Below, one piece after another: positions 44,540-53,052 of a DNA stretch of 64,000 bases (position 1 is its first letter; every line of letters begins with the position of its first letter). The position numbers and the translations under genes were made by a program. Under the pieces are notes generated by a model. The model worked only from the letters and a program-made list of their open reading frames with translations, had not been told where the DNA came from and made no database searches. The stretch spans positions 372,001 to 436,000 of the forward strand of contig CP040001.1 of NCBI GenBank assembly GCA_013100825.1, read 5' to 3'. The DNA is from Candidatus Saccharibacteria bacterium oral taxon 488 (GTDB lineage Bacteria; Patescibacteriota; Saccharimonadia; Saccharimonadales; Saccharimonadaceae).

Positions 44540-45559
44540 CTACAGTGAAGTCTCAACCTTTACGCTCGGCCCCATGGTGGTGGCGATAGCGATAGATTTG
44601 ACATAAATGCCCTTAAGGCTGGATGGCTTTTGGGCGTTCAGACTGGCGAGGAAGGCGCGGGTATTCTCTGCCAGTTTGTCGGCGCCAAACGAAACCTTGC
44701 CGATTGATAAGTGGACGATGGCCTGCTTGTCGACGCGGTACTCGACCTTGCCGGCCTTGGCCTCGGACACCGCTTTAGCGACGTCGGTGGCAACGGTGCC
44801 GGACTTTGGATTTGGCATCAAACCGCGCGGACCGAGCAGCCGGGCGTACTTGCCAAGCTTCGGCATATATTGCGGCGTTGCGACTAAGATATCAAAGTTC
44901 AATTCTTCCTTGTCCAGCTGCTTCAGGAACTCCTCGTCACCGATGATGTCAGCGCCGGCTTTCTTAGCGGCAGCATGCTCTGACTCTGGTGCGAACACTG
45001 CTACGCGGACGTCCTTGCCGGTGCCGTGCGGCAGCGCTACGGTCGAGCGGACGTTCTGATCGGCTTGGCGCGGATCAACACCCAGGCGAACGTGAATTTC
45101 AACGCTGGCATCGAACTTGACGGGGCTGGTCTCAGCAGCCAATTTCAGTGCTTCGTCAAGGCTGTACAGCTTATTTTTCTCAATCTTCTTTGCAGCTTCC
45201 TGATATTTTTTGCCGCGGCGCTCCAGGCGCGGACGCGTGATCGGCTTCGGGCCTTTCTTGACATGTGCTTCGGCGTCGTCAGATTGCGGCGTGGTGTCGC
45301 CGGCTTCTTTGCGGGCTTCCTTTTCGGCTTTCTCGGCAGCCTCGTCAAGGGCTTTTTGGCTGCGCTTGCCGGCCTTGGCGACGATGGCTTCGCGCTCGGC
45401 GATGACGTCCTTATCTTTAGTTTCGTGCGGCTTGCTATTTTCAGGCGTGCCTGATTCAGCTTCGGCAATTGCCGCTTCAATCTCAGCGATGGTATTCTTG
45501 TCGCTGACTGCTAGTTGTAGTTCTGCTGCTTTTTCTAGCAGCTCGGCTTTCTTGGCCAT
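44540..45559 (-). CDS. rplA: 50S ribosomal protein L1 with N-terminal extension
   Basis: The last ~225 residues are a normal L1: KYQEAAKKIEKNKLYSLDEAL, HVRLGVDPRQADQNVR, LMPNPKSGTVATDVAKAV and the C-terminal TTMGPSVKV. They are preceded by ~110 extra residues: a short helical domain (MAKKAELLEKAAELQLAVSD, HeH/SAP-like in feel) and a highly charged linker. ATG 45559 with an AAAGGA site is chosen; the open frame extends to 45670. The extension could contact rRNA or mRNA. rplK, its usual partner, is 3.5 kb away here. Confidence 0.93.
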   Translation of the reverse strand: MAKKAELLEKAAELQLAVSDKNTIAEIEAAIAEAESGTPENSKPHETKDKDVIAEREAIVAKAGKRSQKALDEAAEKAEKEARKEAGDTTPQSDDAEAHVKKGPKPITRPRLERRGKKYQEAAKKIEKNKLYSLDEALKLAAETSPVKFDASVEIHVRLGVDPRQADQNVRSTVALPHGTGKDVRVAVFAPESEHAAAKKAGADIIGDEEFLKQLDKEELNFDILVATPQYMPKLGKYARLLGPRGLMPNPKSGTVATDVAKAVSEAKAGKVEYRVDKQAIVHLSIGKVSFGADKLAENTRAFLASLNAQKPSSLKGIYVKSIAIATTMGPSVKVETSL

Positions 45560-45692
45560 ACTAATCCTTTCTGTGGTACAAGCGGCGACTCGCGACTTCT
45601 CGAGCGAATTTGCCTCCCAGCATTGATTTGATGATGGTGAAATTATACCTGAAATAGTACAGGAAAGCAACCGAGGGTTATACTACGAGATA

Positions 45693-46526
45693 TTACCCAT
45701 CGCTGATGTTACGGCGCATTAGCCTAGAGAGGAAACGACGGTCTGGGATAACCTGAATAGTACCGTCACTATCTTCCAGTGAAAGGGCAACCCGTGGAGT
45801 TGGCTCGTCATTAGTGTAGTCAGTGATTACACTAAAGCCGGTGGATCTCATGTCGTTAAATTTGCTATACGGAAGCCTAACCCCTTCACTCGTGAATGTA
45901 GACCCTTCACCGGAAAACGACCCACCCTTACAGAAATCTTCGCCCAATTGCTGAGTCAATGTTTGGACGCCCCAAGCGATTATTGCAGCACGGTCGGCGG
46001 GTGAGCCGGCATATTTGGCGGCATTTTCTATGTTGAGTATCGTCTTGTGTATCTCGGGATTTGTCGCTTGAGCCGAAAAGTAACCCGCTAGTAGGTCAGT
46101 TGGCAGATGAACATCAAATTGGAGAATATTGCTGATTGTCTCTTGGGAGAGTGGAAAGTGATGCGTATCTCCCTGGGAGCGAATGGCCAGCGCCGCTAGT
46201 ATTCGCGAGCACTTATTAACCATACATCTTTTAGCCTCTGGTAACAGGAGCTCTCCTCTCAGTTGGCAGACAGCTAGCTTATCGCTCTCAGTAACATTTG
46301 TGATCGTGACCAGCGAGCCGATGTAGTCGTCCGGAAAGTGTGGGGTGATGTGCTGCTTGATTATGTTTTCGGGATCCCTATCCCGTGGGAGGCGCTCTCC
46401 TCTCTTCGTCACTTCTGTTTTGGCGGCGAGTGCATGATTAGCCTCATCAACCCCTCGCTGAAAGTTTGGGCTACTCAGTATAGATAGTCCGTCGGCTATT
46501 GGTGAATGATAACGTCTTTCTCTCAT
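45693..46526 (-). CDS. Hypothetical protein
   Basis: 277 residues, soluble, with no recognised family, signal or membrane helix. Four cysteines fall in short segments (LAVCQL, KRCMVNKCS, DFCKGG) without a clear metal-site pattern. Composition is AT-richer than neighbouring ribosomal genes. Divergent from the gene at 46610 with about 80 bp of shared upstream DNA. No clear -10 was found next to the start. Confidence 0.55.
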   Translation of the reverse strand: MRERRYHSPIADGLSILSSPNFQRGVDEANHALAAKTEVTKRGERLPRDRDPENIIKQHITPHFPDDYIGSLVTITNVTESDKLAVCQLRGELLLPEAKRCMVNKCSRILAALAIRSQGDTHHFPLSQETISNILQFDVHLPTDLLAGYFSAQATNPEIHKTILNIENAAKYAGSPADRAAIIAWGVQTLTQQLGEDFCKGGSFSGEGSTFTSEGVRLPYSKFNDMRSTGFSVITDYTNDEPTPRVALSLEDSDGTIQVIPDRRFLSRLMRRNISDG

Positions 46527-46571
46527 AATTAACTACAAGCATAGATGGTAAAACGTTATTTTGCAAGTAGT

Positions 46572-46600
46572 TTGACATATTTGCAATGTAGCGGTACAAT
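46572..46600 (+). promoter_or_regulatory. Promoter of the 46610 gene
   Basis: Consensus TTGACA (46572-46577), exactly 17 bp, TACAAT (46595-46600). The -10 ends 9 nt before the ATG, a textbook example of the leaderless layout used across the window. Confidence 0.8.
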
Positions 46601-46609
46601 TATGTAACT

Positions 46610-46927
46610 ATGAATAAGGCGGAATTTTTAGGTAAATGCAAGGACTGTCCGATTGCTGGGCCAGCTTGCGAGAATGTGGAGAATAGACGGCGGGCTGCCC
46701 AAGAGGCTGCAGAGTTAGCCCTGAGGGGGTTGAGAGATAATCCAAATATTCAACTTTTTCGAGGTGACGGCGTGCAGGTTGATGTTGCAGGTCTGGATCC
46801 TGAGGTACTAGGAGAACTTAATAAAGATCTACGTAGCCAAGCAGCGGGCCTTCTTGATGAGATTGATGAATCTGGAAATCACGTACTGCAGTTTGCCGAG
46901 AATTGTCCCGGTCCGACAACGGCTTAA
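46610..46927 (+). CDS. Small Cys-containing hypothetical protein
   Basis: 105 residues with an N-terminal KCKDCPIAGPAC cluster and a further Cys in the C-terminal ENCPG, which could bind metal. The middle is helical and charged. No family is recognised. The strong promoter and leaderless start support expression. It sits between an unknown gene and enolase. Confidence 0.6.
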   Translation: MNKAEFLGKCKDCPIAGPACENVENRRRAAQEAAELALRGLRDNPNIQLFRGDGVQVDVAGLDPEVLGELNKDLRSQAAGLLDEIDESGNHVLQFAENCPGPTTA

Positions 46928-47086
46928 TTTCAGACAAAGACGGGTCGTTTAGTACGAGTGAGGGTGTGTGATAGCCCTGTACTGCCTCGGCAAAGTAGCG
47001 GAGAGGGAAACATAGAGCCTGTACGAGTGAGGCGAAGGTCGTAACCCGCTTGCCCCTGCTCTTTCGTCTCTGCTACAATAGCAGGT

Positions 47087-48376
47087 ATGAACAATATCAC
47101 AATCACAGACATTCACGCACGACAAATTTTAGATTCTCGGGGCAATCCGACGGTGGAGGCCGATGTTCGGTTGAGCGATGGCTCGTTCGGGCGGGCGGCA
47201 GTGCCGTCAGGTGCCAGTACTGGTTCGCACGAGGCAGTCGAACTGCGTGATGGTGACTTGGCGTATGGCGGCAAGGGCGTGCTCAAGGCGGTCGAGCATG
47301 TTAATGTCGAGATCGCGCGGGCGCTGCGCGGCATGGATCCATTTGCGCAACATCGGGTTGACGAGCGGATGCGGCAGCTGGACGGCACGCCAAACAAGGG
47401 GCGGCTTGGGGCGAATGCCATCCTAGCGGTCAGCCTGGCGGTTGCCAAGGCGGCGGCCGAGTCCAAGGGTATTGAATTTTTTGTCTATGTTAATCAGCTG
47501 GCGAATGCTGGCACGATGAGCCTGCCGATGCCGATGATTAATGTGATGAACGGTGGGCAGCATGCGCTGGGTGCGACGGATATTCAGGAATACATGATCA
47601 TCCCAGTCGGTGCGTCAACGTTTGAGGATGCGATGCGGATGAGCGCCGAGGTGTTTCATGCGCTGGCAAAGGTGCTCGAGGCTGAGGGTTACCCGACGAC
47701 TGTTGGCGATGAAGGTGGCTACGCGCCACATGTGCGCGGTGGCAATATGGAGCCGGTCAAGCTGCTAGCACGGGCGATTCAGCAGGCTGGCTACAAGTTG
47801 GAGCAGGACTTTGCCTTTGCTCTTGATGTGGCCTCGAGCGAATTCCATGAGGGCGATGGCCAGTATCGGCTGGAGACGGAACATCGCACGCTTGACGTGA
47901 ATGGTATGATCAAGATGTATAAGCAGCTGCGGGCTGAGTATCCGGTGGTGTCGATCGAGGATGGACTGGACGAGGAAGCGTGGCATGACTGGCAGACGCT
48001 GACGACGGAGCTTGGTTCGACGACGCAGCTGGTCGGTGATGATTTGTTGGTGACGAATGTGATGCGGCTAGACCGAGCGATCGCTGAAAAGGCTGGCAAC
48101 GCGATTTTGATCAAGCCAAATCAAATTGGCACACTGAGCGAGACCATTCAGGCGGTGATGATGGCGAAAAAGGCTGGCTGGAATACGGTGATGAGCCATC
48201 GCTCGGGCGAGACCGAGGACGTGACCATTGCTCATCTGGCGGTCGGGCTCGGTACGGGCCAGATCAAGACCGGCTCGATGTCGCGTTCAGAGCGCATCGC
48301 CAAGTACAACGAGCTGATGCGCATCGCCGAGATTCGGCCAGAGCTAGAGCTGGTGCGGCCATTCAAGCAGTCGTAG
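47087..48376 (+). CDS. eno: Enolase
   Basis: Converts 2-phosphoglycerate to phosphoenolpyruvate in lower glycolysis. GNPTVEADV, GASTGSHEAVELRDGD, the catalytic Glu and metal-binding Asp in SIEDGLDEEAWHDW and GDDLLVTN, catalytic Lys in LIKPNQIGTLSET and SHRSGETED are intact. Length of 429 is standard. TACAAT ends 7 nt before the ATG. It indicates that at least the payoff phase of glycolysis is kept. Confidence 0.97.
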   Translation: MNNITITDIHARQILDSRGNPTVEADVRLSDGSFGRAAVPSGASTGSHEAVELRDGDLAYGGKGVLKAVEHVNVEIARALRGMDPFAQHRVDERMRQLDGTPNKGRLGANAILAVSLAVAKAAAESKGIEFFVYVNQLANAGTMSLPMPMINVMNGGQHALGATDIQEYMIIPVGASTFEDAMRMSAEVFHALAKVLEAEGYPTTVGDEGGYAPHVRGGNMEPVKLLARAIQQAGYKLEQDFAFALDVASSEFHEGDGQYRLETEHRTLDVNGMIKMYKQLRAEYPVVSIEDGLDEEAWHDWQTLTTELGSTTQLVGDDLLVTNVMRLDRAIAEKAGNAILIKPNQIGTLSETIQAVMMAKKAGWNTVMSHRSGETEDVTIAHLAVGLGTGQIKTGSMSRSERIAKYNELMRIAEIRPELELVRPFKQS

Positions 48377-48428
48377 TTCATAGGCTACGGGGATAAGACG
48401 CCGGGCGCTTGGTCGGCTGCAGTGGAAA

Positions 48429-48989
48429 TTATTGCCGCAGAGTGATCACTTCGTCGCCGTCGGTACATGTGATGATCCGTGAAGGTGCTGCTTCTGCAAC
48501 TTCCCCGCCGTCAACGTAGACAGCCACCTCATCACCAAAATACGCGGTTGCCTCATTGACTGTGGTGGCCGGTAGTTGCTCGCTGGGGTTAGCGCTTGGT
48601 GCCAGCAGTGGACCGACCAGCTGAATCAGCTCAGACAATGCTGTGTCTGGTGGTACAACGCGAAATGCCAAGGTCGCGTCAGTACGTACTAGGTGCGGCA
48701 TAACGTCGGGGCTGACCCTGGCAGCAATAGTGGTCGACCGTTCGTGGCGTAGCTGGTCATAGATATACCGCTGCTTGGTGGTGAGTTCGGGAATGTTGTC
48801 GGCGCTGCTGAGCAGGATGATGCAGGATTTAGTGCGATCACGCTGGCGTACGCGGTACAGCTCATCAACTGCCTTCGGGCTATCAGCTCGAGCGAGCAGA
48901 CCATAAATAGTGTCAGTTGGCGCCACGACGAGTTTGTCAGCTCGCAGCGCCTCGATGACGGCAGTGTCAAGTAAGTTTTTGGTGATCAC
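48429..48989 (-). CDS. Sua5/YciO/YrdC-type protein, threonylcarbamoyl-AMP synthase-like
   Basis: VVAPTDTIYGLLARADSPKAVDELYRVRQRDRTKSCIIL is the YrdC signature for ATP and threonine binding, and the C-terminal PSANPSEQLPATTVNEA segment completes the fold. It would make the activated threonylcarbamoyl group for tRNA t6A. The start is taken as GTG 48989, because extended TGGTATAAT ends 6 nt before it; an ATG at 49007 would lie upstream of the transcription start. Length of 186 fits TsaC. Confidence 0.85.
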   Translation of the reverse strand: MITKNLLDTAVIEALRADKLVVAPTDTIYGLLARADSPKAVDELYRVRQRDRTKSCIILLSSADNIPELTTKQRYIYDQLRHERSTTIAARVSPDVMPHLVRTDATLAFRVVPPDTALSELIQLVGPLLAPSANPSEQLPATTVNEATAYFGDEVAVYVDGGEVAEAAPSRIITCTDGDEVITLRQ

Positions 48990-49058
48990 CAAATGATTAT
49001 ACCACAATAAAATTGCCCCACGGCAGGGAGCAATTTTGTTTGAATGAACAGACGTAAA

Positions 49059-49484
49059 TTAGTCGGCGACTTCTACGCCCATTGAGCGAGCGGAACCAGC
49101 AACGACTTTCATCGCGCCTTCGATATCGATGGCGTTTAGCTGATCCATTTTTGCTTCGGCAATTTCCTGAAGCTGTGCGCGAGTGATGGTGCCGACCTTT
49201 TCGGCGTGTGGCTTGCCTGAACCCTTTTGGATGCCGGCTTTTTCGCGGATCATGTCATCGACTGGCTGCCCCAGACTCTTCCACGTAAAGGTGCGGTCTT
49301 CAAACACCTGAATGTGGACGATAACGTCCTTGCCCATCATATCTTTGGTAGCGTCGTTGAATGGATTGATGAAATCCATCATGTTCAGCCCCCACTGACC
49401 GAGGGTTGAACCGACTGGTGGCCCGGCGGTTGCTCGTCCGGCAGGGATGCGTAATTTTAGATTACCGATAACTTTCTTTGCCAT
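49059..49484 (-). CDS. rplK: 50S ribosomal protein L11
   Basis: GTPase-centre protein. LRIPAGRATAGPPVGSTLGQWGLN is the conserved N-terminal segment and the C-terminal rRNA-binding part ends with GSARSMGVEV. Length of 141 is typical. It has a short leader with an AGAGGAAA site, from a TATAAT that is back-to-back with the promoter of the divergent membrane protein gene. It is detached from rplA in this genome. Confidence 0.97.
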   Translation of the reverse strand: MAKKVIGNLKLRIPAGRATAGPPVGSTLGQWGLNMMDFINPFNDATKDMMGKDVIVHIQVFEDRTFTWKSLGQPVDDMIREKAGIQKGSGKPHAEKVGTITRAQLQEIAEAKMDQLNAIDIEGAMKVVAGSARSMGVEVAD

Positions 49485-49549
49485 AGTTTCCTCTTATTTT
49501 TCCGTGCGTAACCACTGTATTATAACGAAAATTGTGCTAGAATACAAGC

Positions 49550-50119
49550 ATGAACGCTCGCAGCATCAAGCCGGTTCGTCGCCTAATCAACATGTTTGGG
49601 GCGCTCGCTTACAGCCTGTTGATTTTTACTTATGCGGTTATCGTCGGTGCTGGGTTGTTGTGGCTGGCGCGTAGTGGCCTACTCATGCAGCTCGGTGTAT
49701 CGCCAGAGACAGTCCAGCCGGCACCCACCCCGCCGACTACGCCGAGCGACACGACGCCTCGTGCGGTACCGTTTCTCCTTCAGGTGGTGCAGCTGGTGTT
49801 GATGTCGGTAATGACGGTGGCGGTTTTGGGTGTGGTGGTGATGCTACCGTATTGGCTGGGGCGCTGCGGCTCGTATCTGTTGAAGCGCAGCATTCGATTA
49901 TGTCACAGCCAAGTGACGCTGGCGACCTTGTTATTTGGCAAGATATTGGCGTGCGGCATCGGTACGGTGCCAGTGCTGATCATGGCGATGTATGATGCTA
50001 GGCAGTGGCCGATCGCGGCGGTGCTACTGGGAGTAATTACGGTGGCGCTGGTCCTCTTTGCCACGCAACACTACCTCGCCAAAAGTAGCGAGGTAGTTGA
50101 AGCCAAAGATGTTTGGTAG
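49550..50119 (+). CDS. Hypothetical multi-span membrane protein
   Basis: 189 residues with about four hydrophobic segments (roughly 15-43, 75-102, 124-140 and 150-168) and a Pro/Thr-rich extracytoplasmic loop after the first. No family is recognised. TAGAAT ends 6 nt before the ATG. The last codons contain a 10-bp perfect inverted repeat (50070-50079 with 50088-50097) that could form a hairpin near the end of the mRNA. It separates rplK from nusG. Confidence 0.62.
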   Translation: MNARSIKPVRRLINMFGALAYSLLIFTYAVIVGAGLLWLARSGLLMQLGVSPETVQPAPTPPTTPSDTTPRAVPFLLQVVQLVLMSVMTVAVLGVVVMLPYWLGRCGSYLLKRSIRLCHSQVTLATLLFGKILACGIGTVPVLIMAMYDARQWPIAAVLLGVITVALVLFATQHYLAKSSEVVEAKDVW

Positions 50120-50158
50120 CTTGGTGGTGTATCGCTGCGCGGCTAGATGATCAGGCAG

Positions 50159-50704
50159 CTAGACTTTCTTGACCTGCAGCGCGTCCAGCTCGACTGGTGT
50201 ATCACGGCCAAACATACTGACCATGACCTTGATCTTGCCCTTGACGGCGTCAATTTCTGCGATTGAGCCATCAAAGCCCTTGAACGGCCCGTCAATGATG
50301 GAGACCACTTCACCGACCGAGAAATCAATCTGATGCTTTGGCTCTTCGACGCCCATGCGCTTTTTGATCTTGGCAATTTCTTTGTCCGACACCGGTGTTG
50401 GCGTGGTGTCAGCACCAACGAAGCCAGTCACGCCCGGCGTGTTGCGGACGATGTACCACGTCTCGTCGGTCAGCTTCATCTCGACCAGCACGTAGCCCTG
50501 AAAGATCTTGGCATCGACAACCTTGCGCTTGCCGTTTTTGATCTGAATTTGCTTTTCTTTCGGCACCATGACGTCAAAGATTTTGTCGGCCATGTCGACG
50601 CCGTTGATGCGCTGGCGGATGGATTCAGCAACCTTTTCCTCATAGCCCGAGTAGGTGTGAATGGCGTACCACGAGCGAGTTGAATCGTAGCGATTTGATG
50701 ACAT
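50159..50704 (-). CDS. nusG: Transcription termination/antitermination protein NusG
   Basis: The N-terminal NGN domain (WYAIHTYSGYEEKVAESI, YVLVEMKLTDETWYIVRNTPGVTGFVG) binds RNA polymerase, and the C-terminal KOW domain (VGEVVSIIDGPFKGFDGSI) binds ribosomal S10 or Rho. Length of 181 is normal. It follows secE closely, as in most bacteria. Confidence 0.97.
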   Translation of the reverse strand: MSSNRYDSTRSWYAIHTYSGYEEKVAESIRQRINGVDMADKIFDVMVPKEKQIQIKNGKRKVVDAKIFQGYVLVEMKLTDETWYIVRNTPGVTGFVGADTTPTPVSDKEIAKIKKRMGVEEPKHQIDFSVGEVVSIIDGPFKGFDGSIAEIDAVKGKIKVMVSMFGRDTPVELDALQVKKV

Positions 50705-50716
50705 AAATTCCCTTTC

Positions 50717-51106
50717 CTATTTCAAAATTTGATTAAAGCCCCAGTTGAATCCGGCGTCAAGCAGCAAGATCAGCACCACAAAGATCAACGTAAATACCAA
50801 CACCGCCGCCGTCATGCTCCAGGTTGCTGAGCGAGTCGGCCAGCGCACCAGCTTGAGCTCTTGCCATGCACCCTTGAAATAACCAACGTCGCCTGATTTT
50901 TTGGCGGATTTTTTGGCCGTGGTTTTTGGCTGTTTTGGTGATGTGGTGGCCGTCTCTGTCGCTATCTTTTTCGTAGTTTTACTGGCGGTTTTTTTGACGG
51001 TTGTACTTGCTTTTGACTTATGTGGTGACGGCTGCTTCGTCTCGTCATCTTTCGCGGTGATGCGGCGAACCTTCGTCTTTGATCCTGCTGCGTTTTTTTG
51101 TGCCAT
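50717..51106 (-). CDS. secE: Preprotein translocase subunit SecE with long basic N-terminus
   Basis: The C-terminal ~60 residues are canonical SecE: FKGAWQELKLVRWPTRSATW followed by one membrane helix. About 70 N-terminal residues are a Lys/Thr/Ala-rich disordered tail, much longer than usual and histone-like. ATG 51106 with a GGGAG site is chosen over an upstream TTG. A hairpin in the leader directly follows the promoter. Confidence 0.92.
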   Translation of the reverse strand: MAQKNAAGSKTKVRRITAKDDETKQPSPHKSKASTTVKKTASKTTKKIATETATTSPKQPKTTAKKSAKKSGDVGYFKGAWQELKLVRWPTRSATWSMTAAVLVFTLIFVVLILLLDAGFNWGFNQILK

Positions 51107-51124
51107 AGTTTCTCCCAATTTAAA

Positions 51125-51144
51125 AGTCTGCTTCTTAGCAGACT
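51125..51144 (-). terminator. Leader hairpin before secE-nusG
   Basis: AGTCTGCT / AGCAGACT with a 4-nt loop followed by TTTTAAATT on the minus strand. It has the form of an intrinsic terminator only ~20 nt after the TACAAT -10, so it may attenuate the secE-nusG transcript. Confidence 0.5.
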
Positions 51145-51190
51145 GTCAAGTCTATTGTAGCGTGTCTGGGCTGTGATTGCAAGGGCGGTT

Positions 51191-52324
51191 TCACGCGGAC
51201 GTGGGCGGGTCGGCCAGCTCAAAGCTAAAGGTTGAACCGTGATTGAGTCGGCTTTTGACAGAGATGGTGCAGCCGAGTTTGTGCGCCAATTTGCCCGCAA
51301 CGTACAGTCCCAGTCCGGTGCCGCTGGTCTCGCGGGTACGATAATCCTCGGCCCGGTAAAATCGCTGGAAAATCTTTTTTTGGTCAGTCTTGCCGATGCC
51401 TATCCCAGTATCAATTACCGCAAATTGTACAACGCCGTTACGCCGGTGCATCCGCAGCGTCACCCCGCCACGAGGCGTGTATTTGATGGCGTTGATGATA
51501 AAGTTTTGCAGTAGCTCGGTCAAGTACAGCCGCGAAACCTTGATCACGCCAATCTGCGCACTCACATCGAGGTCGAACCGTAGCCCCTTCTCGGCCGCTC
51601 GCGGTGCAAACTCACTGTGTAACGTGCTAGCCAGCTCCATCAAATTAATCGTCTCCGTCTCGTCCGCCGCCCCACGTTCAGCGCGCGATAAGGTGCCAAG
51701 GTCGTTGATCATTTTAGCGAGGAACATCACTTGATCATGCGCTGCCACTAGCGCTTCGTGTACCTTTTGGGTGTAGCCTTTCTCGGCGAGCAGTCGAGCA
51801 TTGTCAAGCGCTCCCTCGGCAATGGCCACCGGTGTGCGTAGTTCGTGACTAACAACGCTGATGAACTCATCACGCTCCTGTTCGAGGCTTTTTATCTTGG
51901 TGACGTCACGCAGAATCAGCACATAACCGTCAGTGCTGGAGCTGCCGCCCAAAATCGGCGCAAAGGTCGCCTCCAGTCGCAAATGATCGCCATCGCTGAG
52001 CGGCATGATCAGGTCGTCACGGGTGCGGATTGAGGGTGACTTACTGAGCTCCTCAAACACGTCGATCGGTGTACCGCTGAGAGTCTGTAATTGAAATATC
52101 TCGTTAATGTGGTGGCCATGGAGTGTGGCGTTGGTGTCCAGCAGGCCGATCATCGCCGCATTATAAATCGTGATCACGCCGTGAGCATCAGTACTCAGCA
52201 CCGCATCGGTCAAGCTGTTTACCAACGTCATCATCTGGCTATGTTCTGGCGCGGCATCCATGTTCTCGTGTGCATGCTGCTGCTGACTGCGCCTCGTGCG
52301 CCACGTGCCCATCCCTTGTTTCAT
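51191..52324 (-). CDS. Soluble PAS-histidine kinase without adjacent regulator
   Basis: A PAS domain (about 30-140), HisKA helix with VSHELRTPVAIAEG (phospho-accepting His) and HATPase with NAIKYTP, DTGIGIG and GTGLGLY. No membrane helix or signal is visible, so it senses a cytoplasmic cue. The reading frame opens at 52423, but extended TGCTATACT ends 7 nt before ATG 52324, which is chosen. No response regulator gene lies in the window, so it is an orphan here. Confidence 0.88.
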   Translation of the reverse strand: MKQGMGTWRTRRSQQQHAHENMDAAPEHSQMMTLVNSLTDAVLSTDAHGVITIYNAAMIGLLDTNATLHGHHINEIFQLQTLSGTPIDVFEELSKSPSIRTRDDLIMPLSDGDHLRLEATFAPILGGSSSTDGYVLILRDVTKIKSLEQERDEFISVVSHELRTPVAIAEGALDNARLLAEKGYTQKVHEALVAAHDQVMFLAKMINDLGTLSRAERGAADETETINLMELASTLHSEFAPRAAEKGLRFDLDVSAQIGVIKVSRLYLTELLQNFIINAIKYTPRGGVTLRMHRRNGVVQFAVIDTGIGIGKTDQKKIFQRFYRAEDYRTRETSGTGLGLYVAGKLAHKLGCTISVKSRLNHGSTFSFELADPPTSA

Positions 52325-52344
52325 ATGATTTAGTATAGCACATG

Positions 52345-53043
52345 CTACACGTGCGGTGTATGGTTTTTCAGTGCCGCTCGGTGCGTTTTGTAAGCTGGGT
52401 CGATGGCTGCAACCTCTCGCCAAAAGGCGTCGGAGTGATTCATCTGGCGGGTGTGAGACAGCTCGTGAATCAGCACATAATCAAGCAACTCAAACGGCAG
52501 GTTCATCAGCGCGATGTTCAGGCTAATCGTGCCGCGCGACGAGCAGCTACCCCAGCGGCTGGAGGCGTGCGTCAGCTTGATGGTTTGATAGGAAAAGCCA
52601 TGTTCCTCAGCCAGGAATTTCAGCCGCCGTGGCAGGTAACTTCTGGCTTCCTTGCGTAGCGCTGTGATGACGACTTCGCGAATGCGCTGCTGGATGGCTG
52701 GAGTAGTAATGTCGGTGCCGGATGGCAGCTTGACGAGGATGCGGGTGCCGGAGCGCTTGATGGTGGGTTCGGCGAGCGCGGACTGGGTCTCGATAATCAG
52801 GTGGTGGCTTTTACCAATTGATTGGTCGCGCGTGTAGTAGCGACCTTGTTGATGCTCAGCCAGGAGCTCGCGAATACGCGGCCGGGAGGATCTGATGAGC
52901 AGTTTTGCTGCGAGCAGCGGTGCATACGTCGGCAAGCTAATCCGCAGCTGCCCGTTTGGCGCGACCTTTAGTGATACCTGACGCGCCAAGTGCGAGCGCC
53001 TCACCGTGATTTCGCCAAACTCAGCGTCAGTAATCGTTGGCAT
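52345..53043 (-). CDS. YgjP/SprT-like zinc metallopeptidase
   Basis: The C-terminal half has HELSHTRQMNHSDAFW, i.e. HExxH with a downstream His, and the conserved SRWGSCSSRGTISLN, as in YgjP-like DUF45 (M48-related) peptidases. The N-terminal half is the family's beta-rich domain (RRSHLARQVSLKVAPNGQLRISLP). It is a cytoplasmic enzyme of uncertain substrate. It lies just after the P-loop kinase gene on the same strand and is probably co-transcribed with it. Confidence 0.87.
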   Translation of the reverse strand: MPTITDAEFGEITVRRSHLARQVSLKVAPNGQLRISLPTYAPLLAAKLLIRSSRPRIRELLAEHQQGRYYTRDQSIGKSHHLIIETQSALAEPTIKRSGTRILVKLPSGTDITTPAIQQRIREVVITALRKEARSYLPRRLKFLAEEHGFSYQTIKLTHASSRWGSCSSRGTISLNIALMNLPFELLDYVLIHELSHTRQMNHSDAFWREVAAIDPAYKTHRAALKNHTPHV

Positions 53044-53052
53044 GTATAGCTC

